From NCBI GenBank assembly GCA_040002595.1, contig JBDUED010000062.1:1-11647 (forward strand): DNA of 11,647 nt, given 5' to 3'. This document shows positions 7,078 to 11,647 of this stretch, in pieces. Below the pieces are notes generated by a model. The model was not told where the DNA came from. It did not search any database and saw only the letters and a list, made by a program, of their open reading frames with translations. The stretch's first letter is position 1. Every line of letters starts with the position of its first letter. The translations under genes and the position numbers were made by a program. This DNA is from Dokdonella_A sp040002595. Lineage in GTDB: Bacteria > Pseudomonadota > Gammaproteobacteria > Xanthomonadales > Rhodanobacteraceae.

Positions 7078-7096
7078 ACGGCAGGACTGCCGTTTT
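7078..7096 (+). terminator. Second hairpin with short U-run before fabH
   Basis: ACGGCAG (7078-7084) and CTGCCGT (7087-7093) are perfect complements separated by two bases, and the strand continues as TTTT (7093-7096). It lies only 15 bp after the first terminator, so the two may work as a tandem terminator or attenuator. The two-base gap means the top pairs would open in RNA. Termination strength is uncertain. Confidence 0.45.
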
Positions 7097-7164
7097 GCAC
7101 AGCGAAGCTGCCCGAAGCGCGGGATTCATGCTCAGCGCAATCCTTTGACCGGGGAACGATTCTG

Positions 7165-8130
7165 ATCTACTCACGCATCGCCGGCACTGGCAGCTATCTG
7201 CCGGAAAAAGTCGTCACCAACGCCGATATGGAAAAACTCGTCGACACCACCGACGAGTGGATTGCTTCGCGCACCGGCATCCGTCAGCGTCACATGGCTG
7301 CCGCTGGCGAGACTACGGGCGATCTGGCGTTCTATGCTGCCACTCACGCGCTCGAAGCGGCGGGCGTCAAGGGTTCTGATATTGGTCTGATCGTGCTTGG
7401 CACGACCACACCCGACATCATCTTTCCATCTACCGCGTGCTTGCTGCAGCATCGCCTCGGCGCGAACGGCTGCGCCGCATTCGACGTCAATGCGGCATGT
7501 TCGGGTTTCATGTACGCGTTAGGCATCGCAGACCAGTTCATTCGCGGCGGCCAGGTTAAGAAGGCGCTTGTAGTCGGTGCCGAAACGCTGACGCGCATGC
7601 TCGATTTTTCCGATCGCGCGACCTGCGTGTTGTTTGGCGATGGCGCCGGTGCGGTGGTGCTGGAAGCGTCGAACGAGCCCGGCATCATCACCACCACACT
7701 GCACGCCGACGGTGCCTACAAGCATCTGCTGTACAACCCGGTGGGTGTTTCCGCAGGCTTTCGCGACGAACCCAATCACGGCGTGCGCGTGATGATGGCC
7801 GGCAGCGAAGTGTTCAAGGTCGCCGTGAAGACGCTCGACCGCATTGTCGGAGAAACGCTGGAAGCCGCCGGCATGCGCGAATCCGATGTTGACTGGTTGA
7901 TTCCGCACCAGGCCAACCTGCGCATCATCGAAGCGACCGCAAAGCGTCTGAAGTTGTCGATGGATCGTGTCATCGTGACGGTCGATCGCCACGGCAACAC
8001 CTCATCCGGCTCGGTGCCGCTCGCACTCGATGAAGCGGTGCGCTCGGGCAAGGTGCAGCGCGGCCAGACCGTGATGCTTGAAGCATTCGGCGGCGGTTTT
8101 ACCTGGTCGTCCGCGTTGCTGAAGTATTGA
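7165..8130 (+). CDS. fabH: 3-oxoacyl-ACP synthase III (KAS III), with apparent ATC start codon
   Basis: A 321-residue condensing enzyme that joins acetyl-CoA to malonyl-ACP to start fatty acid synthesis. The catalytic Cys112 (NAACSGF), His248 (IPHQANLR) and Asn278 (RHGNTSSG) are all present, and the end EAFGGGFTWSSALL is typical. E. coli FabH begins MYTKIIGTGSYLPE; here the frame reads IYSRIAGTGSYLPE, with ATC (7165) at the Met position. No ATG, GTG or TTG occurs in this frame between the stop at 6910 and the ATG at 7228. Starting at 7228 would delete 21 conserved residues. A GGGGA ribosome-site-like stretch lies nine bases before the ATC; CTG at 7162 and ATT at 7159 are alternative near-cognate starts. 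The gene is certain, its start codon is not. Confidence 0.93.
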   Translation: MYSRIAGTGSYLPEKVVTNADMEKLVDTTDEWIASRTGIRQRHMAAAGETTGDLAFYAATHALEAAGVKGSDIGLIVLGTTTPDIIFPSTACLLQHRLGANGCAAFDVNAACSGFMYALGIADQFIRGGQVKKALVVGAETLTRMLDFSDRATCVLFGDGAGAVVLEASNEPGIITTTLHADGAYKHLLYNPVGVSAGFRDEPNHGVRVMMAGSEVFKVAVKTLDRIVGETLEAAGMRESDVDWLIPHQANLRIIEATAKRLKLSMDRVIVTVDRHGNTSSGSVPLALDEAVRSGKVQRGQTVMLEAFGGGFTWSSALLKY

Positions 8131-8170
8131 ATCGACAGCGTGAAGCGTCGGCCGCGGTGCGGGTGGGGCC

Positions 8171-8176
8171 TACAAT
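8171..8176 (+). promoter_or_regulatory. Possible -10 box upstream of fabD
   Basis: TACAAT is a 5-of-6 match to the -10 consensus, 26 bp before the fabD ATG in the 72-bp fabH-fabD gap. No acceptable -35 hexamer lies 16-18 bp upstream, so this is a weak candidate. Confidence 0.3.
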
Positions 8177-8202
8177 AGCGTTTCCTGTTTTGCGAGTTGC
8201 CG

Positions 8203-9162
8203 ATGTCGTCTGTCCTCAGTGTCGAGTCTCCATCGCTAGCGTTCGTCTTTCCCGGCCAAGGTTCGCAGTCGTTGTCGATGCTGGCCGAACTCGCCCAGGC
8301 GCACGCGTGCGTGCGTGAAACCTTCGAAGAAGCATCCGAAGGCGCCGCCGTCGATCTGTGGTCGCTGACCCAAATGGGACCCGAAGCGATGCTCAATCGC
8401 ACCCAATACACGCAGCCGGCCTTGCTGGCGGCGGGCGTAGCGGTCTGGCGTGCCTGGCATGCGGCCGGTGGAGTTTTGCCGGCGCACTTGGCCGGACACA
8501 GCCTTGGCGAATACACCGCACTGGTTGCGGCCGGCGCATTGTCTTTGCACGACGCCGCCAAGCTTGTGCGCCTGCGCGGCCAAGCCATGCAGGAGGCTGC
8601 ACCCGAAGGCGTCGGCGCGATGGCCGCGGTACTCGGTGCCGATGACGCAGTCGTCGAAGACGTGTGCCGCGCAGCCTCGGGCGACTATGTGGTGACGCCC
8701 GCCAACTACAACTCGCCCGGACAGATCGTGATCGGCGGCCATGCGCCGGCGGTTGAAGCCGCACTGGCAATGCTGGCCGAACGTGGCGTGCGCAAGACGC
8801 TCAAGCTCAGCGTGAGTGTTCCGTCGCATACGCCGTTGATGCGCGAGGCAGCGCTGCGGCTTGCCGAAGCAATGAATGGGTATGCGTGGCAGGCGCCGAA
8901 GATTCCGGTGGTGCAGAACGTCGACGCGCAGGTTCACGCTGACGTTGCCGCAATCCGCGACGCGCTGGTTCGCCAGCTCTATTTGCCTGTGCGTTGGAGC
9001 GCGTGCGTGCAAGCGTTGGTCGCCGCTGGCGCGACGCGCATGGGCGAATGCGGACCGGGCAAGGTGTTGACCGGTCTGGTCAAGCGCATCGACAAGGCCC
9101 TCGATGGCCGTGCGCTGGGTCTGCCGGGCGATTTCGACGCTGCACTCGCCGCCTGGCGCTAA
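8203..9162 (+). CDS. fabD: Malonyl-CoA:ACP transacylase
   Basis: A 319-residue enzyme that moves malonyl groups from CoA to acyl carrier protein in the cytoplasm. The N-terminal FVFPGQGSQ (Gln19 and Gly20 of the oxyanion region), the nucleophile Ser100 in GHSLGE, Arg125 in RLRGQAMQ and His209 in VPSHTPLM make up the complete active site. The GPGKVL motif near the C-terminus is also present. Length is a little over the 309 residues of E. coli FabD because of a longer N-terminus. I chose ATG at 8203; a TTG six bases earlier is in frame but less likely. It follows fabH by 72 bp. Unlike the usual order, fabG is not next: an arsR-AHSA1 pair lies between. Confidence 0.96.
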   Translation: MSSVLSVESPSLAFVFPGQGSQSLSMLAELAQAHACVRETFEEASEGAAVDLWSLTQMGPEAMLNRTQYTQPALLAAGVAVWRAWHAAGGVLPAHLAGHSLGEYTALVAAGALSLHDAAKLVRLRGQAMQEAAPEGVGAMAAVLGADDAVVEDVCRAASGDYVVTPANYNSPGQIVIGGHAPAVEAALAMLAERGVRKTLKLSVSVPSHTPLMREAALRLAEAMNGYAWQAPKIPVVQNVDAQVHADVAAIRDALVRQLYLPVRWSACVQALVAAGATRMGECGPGKVLTGLVKRIDKALDGRALGLPGDFDAALAAWR

Positions 9163-9213
9163 TCCGCGCACCGACACACTCCGCGATATTTCGGAACTAT
9201 CACGATCACGCAC

Positions 9214-9241
9214 TTGACGCTTCTTGGGGTTTGCGTATTAT
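9214..9241 (+). promoter_or_regulatory. Sigma70 promoter of the arsR-AHSA1 unit
   Basis: TTGACG (9214-9219), a 16-bp spacer and TATTAT (9236-9241) each match consensus at five of six positions. The -10 box overlaps the first bases of the inverted repeat at 9240-9259. Initiation would fall near 9248, giving a leader of about 22 bases that contains an AGGA ribosome site. Confidence 0.75.
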
Positions 9242-9259
9242 TCAACCATGCGGTTGAAT
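9240..9259. promoter_or_regulatory. ArsR-type operator, 8-bp perfect inverted repeat
   Basis: ATTCAACC (9240-9247) is repeated as its exact complement GGTTGAAT (9252-9259) with four bases between. It covers the likely transcription start and touches the -10 box. That position fits autorepression by the winged-helix protein encoded 10 bp downstream. The binding claim is inference. Confidence 0.7.
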
Positions 9260-9269
9260 TAGGATTGCC

Positions 9270-9605
9270 ATGTCGATGCTTGATCTCGCCTTCGCTGCCC
9301 TTGCCGATCCGACCCGGCGGCGAATCGTTGCCCGCCTCACGCGTGGCGAAATTCGCGTGACCGATCTGGCACTGCCGTTCCACATCTCTCTGAACGCGGT
9401 GTCCAAGCACGTCAAGGTGCTCGAACGTGCCGGGCTTGTGCGACGTCAACGGATTGGGCGTGAGCACTACCTGCGCCTGCGCGCGATTCCGTTGCGTGAA
9501 GTCGCGCGCTGGACGTCGCACTACGAACGTTTCTGGACCCAGCGTCTCGATGCCCTGGGTGATTTTCTTGCAAGCACAAACGAAGAGGACAGGTCCGATG
9601 GCTGA
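9270..9605 (+). CDS. ArsR-family winged-helix repressor, AHSA1-linked type
   Basis: A 111-residue DNA-binding protein. It opens with the family pattern FAALADPTRRRIVARL, followed by a helix-turn-helix at about residues 30-57 (VTDLA...SLNAVSKHVKVLERAGLV) and a wing RRQRIGREHYLRL. It contains no cysteine, so it cannot use the thiolate metal sites of classic ArsR/SmtB sensors; it belongs to the group usually paired with an AHSA1/SRPBCC gene. It has its own promoter and operator just upstream and an AGGA ribosome site five bases before the ATG. It overlaps the next gene by eight bases. It probably represses its own two-gene unit; the inducing signal is unknown. Confidence 0.9.
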   Translation: MSMLDLAFAALADPTRRRIVARLTRGEIRVTDLALPFHISLNAVSKHVKVLERAGLVRRQRIGREHYLRLRAIPLREVARWTSHYERFWTQRLDALGDFLASTNEEDRSDG

Positions 9606-10062
9606 GCGCAACGAAAAAGCGATGGGCCCGTTCAGCATGCGCGTTCCGCGTGTCTACGACGCAAGTGCCGAGCGCGTGTTTGCCGCGTGGACCGACCCGG
9701 CCAGCGTCAGGGCATGGCTGGCCGGCGGTCAGAACGCAAGTGTCGATGCGCGTGTCGATGGCTTGTTCTATATCGAGATGCCGTGGCAAGAACGGATCTA
9801 TCCGCACTACGGCCGCTATCTGCGCGTGGAAAAGCCGCGCCTGCTCGAGTTCACGTGGGTCAGCGAAGGCACCCAGGGCAAGGAGTCGGTCGTTACCATC
9901 GAACTGACGCCGCGTGGCAAGCAGACGGAACTGGTCTTGACGCATGCAGGTCTGCCGACCGAGGCGCTTGCTGACGATCATCGCGGCGGCTGGATTCAGT
10001 TTCTGGAATCGCTGGTGGAGCGCTTGAAGCAGGCTGGAGGGACAGCGTCTTCACACGCTTGA
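9598..10062 (+). CDS. AHSA1/SRPBCC (START-like) domain protein
   Basis: A 154-residue protein of the activator-of-Hsp90-ATPase-1-like SRPBCC group. The characteristic N-terminal RVYDASAERVFAAWTDPASVRAWL and the C-terminal helix beginning HRGGWIQFLESL mark the helix-grip fold, which encloses a hydrophobic ligand cavity. Bacterial members are small ligand-binding or stress-related proteins; no specific ligand can be read from the sequence. The ATG at 9598 overlaps the arsR stop by eight bases and is preceded by a purine-rich GAAGAGGACAGG ribosome site. An in-frame GTG/ATG extension from 9427 would lie inside arsR and is rejected. The gene is tightly coupled to arsR and likely shares its regulation. 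Confidence 0.9.
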   Translation: MAERNEKAMGPFSMRVPRVYDASAERVFAAWTDPASVRAWLAGGQNASVDARVDGLFYIEMPWQERIYPHYGRYLRVEKPRLLEFTWVSEGTQGKESVVTIELTPRGKQTELVLTHAGLPTEALADDHRGGWIQFLESLVERLKQAGGTASSHA

Positions 10063-10171
10063 GTGATACTGGCGATCACGTTGCCAGCTGCACTGCGCGA
10101 ACCCAGGCTACGCGTGACTCGTTATTGCGTGTAAGGTTCGCGCCCTCGGATCTTTTGCACAGGCGCGCGCG

Positions 10172-10915
10172 ATGGGCAGGCTGCTGGAAGGAGAAATTGC
10201 GCTGGTTACCGGCGCTAGCCGCGGCATTGGCGCCGCGATTGCAGATGAACTCGCAGCGCTCGGCGCGAAGGTCATCGGCACCGCGACCACGGATGCCGGC
10301 GCGCTGGCGATTGGCGAACGCCTTGCCGCGCATGCAGGCACGGGACGTACGCTCAACGTGACCGATGCTGCGGCGATCGATGCACTGATCGAAGCTACGG
10401 GCAAGGAATTCGGCGCGATATCCATCCTCGTCAACAACGCCGGCATCACGCGCGATCAGTTGCTGATGCGCATGAAGGATGAAGACTGGCAGGCAGTGAT
10501 CGATACCAACCTCAGTTCAGTCTTTCGCACCTCCAAAGCCGTGCTGCGCGGCATGATGAAAGCACGCAAAGGTCGCATCATCTCGATTGCCTCGGTTATC
10601 GGCCTGACCGGCAATCCGGGTCAGGCGAACTACGCTGCGGCGAAGGCGGGCATCATCGCGTTTTCCAAATCGCTCGCACGCGAGATCGGCTCACGTGGGA
10701 TCACGGTCAATGTCGTCGCGCCCGGCTTCATCGACACCGACATGACACGCGCGTTGCCGGACGAACAACGCACTGCGTTGCTCGGCCAGATCGCACTCGG
10801 TCGATTGGGCGCAGCCGACGACATTGCCAAGGCGGTCGCGTTTCTCGCATCGCCGTCGGCGGCCTACATCACTGGCGAAACGCTGCACGTCAACGGCGGG
10901 ATGTACATGCCATGA
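10172..10915 (+). CDS. fabG: 3-oxoacyl-ACP reductase
   Basis: A 247-residue short-chain dehydrogenase that reduces 3-oxoacyl-ACP with NADPH in fatty acid elongation. The nucleotide-binding TGASRGIG (13-20), NNAG (88-91) and the catalytic set Asn113, Ser141, Tyr154 and Lys158 are present. The stretch GQANYAAAKAG and the following ITVNVVAPGFIDTDMT are nearly those of E. coli FabG, so this is the housekeeping reductase rather than a distant paralogue. It is separated from fabD by the arsR-AHSA1 unit. The ribosome site is weak (AGG eight bases upstream), and no clear promoter is seen in the 109-bp gap before it. In most relatives acpP follows; here lspA follows after 61 bp. Confidence 0.95.
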   Translation: MGRLLEGEIALVTGASRGIGAAIADELAALGAKVIGTATTDAGALAIGERLAAHAGTGRTLNVTDAAAIDALIEATGKEFGAISILVNNAGITRDQLLMRMKDEDWQAVIDTNLSSVFRTSKAVLRGMMKARKGRIISIASVIGLTGNPGQANYAAAKAGIIAFSKSLAREIGSRGITVNVVAPGFIDTDMTRALPDEQRTALLGQIALGRLGAADDIAKAVAFLASPSAAYITGETLHVNGGMYMP

Positions 10916-10976
10916 CGCGGTCTCTTTCGATCGCGCTAGCGCCTTGCGCTGCGCACGTGCGCCGGGGAGATTGCTC

Positions 10977-11486
10977 GTGAATCCCAAACCGAATGCCCTG
11001 GTGTGGCTGTTGTTGTCCGCGCTCGTCATCTTGCTTGATCAATTGACCAAGATCATCGCCTTGAGCCAGCTGCAACCGCTGCTCGCGCATCCTGTCATTC
11101 CCGGCTTCCTCAATTGGACGCTGGCGTTCAACAGCGGCGCCGCATTCAGCTTTCTTGCCGGTGCGGATGGCTGGCAGCGCTGGCTGTTCACTGCGCTCGC
11201 GATCGGCGTCAGCGTGATTCTCGCGTATTGGCTGCGCCGCACGCCACGCGCCGACTGGCGCAATGCCGCACCGCTTGCGTTGATCATCGGCGGCGCACTC
11301 GGCAATCTGATCGACCGAGTGCGTGCGGGCCAGGTCACCGATTTCATCCAGGTCTATTACCGCGATTGGTCGTGGCCGGCGTTCAACATTGCTGATTCGG
11401 CGATTTGCGTCGGCGCGGTGATGCTGATCGTGTTCGGATTGGTCGGGGGTAAATCCGCGCAACGCGAGGAAGAACAAGTTCCGTAG
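10977..11486 (+). CDS. lspA: Lipoprotein signal peptidase (signal peptidase II)
   Basis: A 169-residue inner-membrane aspartyl protease that removes the signal peptide from diacylglyceryl-modified prolipoproteins. Four hydrophobic helices fit the family. Conserved blocks are LDQLTK (20-25), FNSGAAFSFLAG (51-62), GGALGNLIDR (105-114), VTDFI with catalytic Asp122, and FNIADS with catalytic Asp140. The start is GTG at 10977, supported by a GGGGAGA ribosome site six bases upstream; an in-frame ATG at 10824 lies inside fabG and is rejected. Placement directly after fabG is unusual. A REP hairpin begins six bases after the stop. Confidence 0.96.
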   Translation: MNPKPNALVWLLLSALVILLDQLTKIIALSQLQPLLAHPVIPGFLNWTLAFNSGAAFSFLAGADGWQRWLFTALAIGVSVILAYWLRRTPRADWRNAAPLALIIGGALGNLIDRVRAGQVTDFIQVYYRDWSWPAFNIADSAICVGAVMLIVFGLVGGKSAQREEEQVP

Positions 11487-11492
11487 CCCAAC

Positions 11493-11518
11493 AGCATCGC
11501 GGCTACCGCCGCTCCCAC
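11493..11518 (-). repeat. REP element, minus orientation
   Basis: Read on the minus strand it has the GTGGGAGC head, a hairpin GCGGC-GGTA-GCCGC and a GATGCT tail. It begins six bases after the lspA stop, so it could shape the 3' end of the lspA transcript. It faces the plus-strand REP at 11560 head to head with 41 bp between. Confidence 0.85.
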
Positions 11519-11530
11519 AGACAGTTCTCC

Positions 11531-11592
11531 CACCGAGCATGCGCGAAGGTTCTCCTTGTGTGGGAGCGCCGGCAGGCGCGATGCTTTGCTCG
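11531..11592 (+). repeat. 62-bp tandem repeat unit, first copy
   Basis: This unit begins CACCGAGCATGCGCGAAGG and ends with a REP and a seven-base linker (TTGCTCG). Its first 55 bases recur without a mismatch at 11593-11647. It is a recent tandem duplication of a REP with its 5' flank. Confidence 0.9.
11560..11585 (+). repeat. REP element inside the first tandem unit
   Basis: It has the GTGGGAGC head, a hairpin GCGCC-GGCA-GGCGC and a GATGCT tail. It forms a BIME with the inverted element at 11493-11518. Confidence 0.87.
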
Positions 11593-11647
11593 CACCGAGC
11601 ATGCGCGAAGGTTCTCCTTGTGTGGGAGCGCCGGCAGGCGCGATGCT
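11593..11647 (+). repeat. 62-bp tandem repeat unit, second copy, cut by window end
   Basis: It is identical over 55 bases to 11531-11585. The window stops at the last base of the REP, so further copies may follow. Confidence 0.9.
11622..11647 (+). repeat. REP element inside the second tandem unit
   Basis: It is identical to the REP at 11560-11585 and has the same orientation. It ends exactly at the window edge. Confidence 0.87.

Noticed and set aside
7128..7165. A frameshift that would supply fabH with the ATG at 7128
   Set aside because: That frame reaches a stop at 7146-7148 after six codons, and the downstream fabH frame is intact, so a frameshift does not rescue a normal start.
8236..9213. 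A 325-codon minus-strand frame opposite fabD
   Set aside because: It is fully antisense to fabD, whose active-site motifs are intact; it is a high-GC shadow frame.
9427..9597. N-terminal extension of the AHSA1 protein
   Set aside because: It would run through the arsR gene in another frame; the ATG at 9598 has a good ribosome site and matches the domain start.
9270..10062. A toxin-antitoxin or defence pair
   Set aside because: The winged-helix and SRPBCC motifs are clear and form a common regulator-partner pair without toxin features.
10063..10079. GTGAT/ATCAC inverted repeat after the AHSA1 stop
   Set aside because: Five-base arms with a seven-base gap are expected by chance, and no T-run or promoter accompanies them.
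11493..11647. A short CRISPR array
   Set aside because: There are only two direct units with a seven-base linker instead of variable spacers, and the repeated part carries REP features.

Overview
The window looks like core chromosome of a high-GC gammaproteobacterium, most likely of the Xanthomonadales/Lysobacterales. The reasons are the E. coli-like block yceF <-> yceD-rpmF-fabH-fabD-fabG, a TgpA/DUF58/MoxR cluster, and REP-type repeats with a GTGGGAGC head, a form common in pseudomonads and xanthomonads. The taxonomic call is inference. Nearly all of it is housekeeping gene content; I do not see a clear new defence, mobile or biosynthetic system.

Layout. Positions 1-60 hold a pair of inverted REP elements. 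From 101 to 5964 all genes run on the minus strand. In transcription order they are: a small membrane/coiled-coil protein (5964-5518), the Maf-family pyrophosphatase YceF (5521-4904, ATGA overlap), a MoxR AAA+ ATPase (4814-3864), a DUF58 protein (3704-2748), a TgpA-like membrane transglutaminase (2751-739, GTGA overlap with DUF58) and a Slp-family lipoprotein (679-101). A divergent region (5965-6226) separates these from a plus-strand run: yceD (6227-6760), rpmF (6854-7048), fabH (7165-8130), fabD (8203-9162), an ArsR-type repressor with an AHSA1/SRPBCC partner (9270-10062), fabG (10172-10915) and lspA (10977-11486). A second REP cluster, including a 62-bp tandem duplication, fills 11493-11647.

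How the genes work together. FabH, FabD and FabG carry out the initiation, malonyl loading and first reduction steps of type II fatty acid synthesis. RpmF and YceD belong to ribosome assembly and are linked to fab genes in many proteobacteria. MoxR, DUF58 and TgpA form a common membrane-associated chaperone/transglutaminase cassette. LspA matures lipoproteins such as the Slp-like protein.

Most worth a second look: fabH has no ATG, GTG or TTG at its expected start, and an ATC sits exactly where E. coli FabH has its ATG. yceD has a strong promoter placed so that its mRNA would be almost leaderless. The fab cluster is interrupted by a self-contained arsR-AHSA1 unit with a clear operator, and fabG is followed by lspA rather than acpP. 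The REP hairpins show compensatory base changes.
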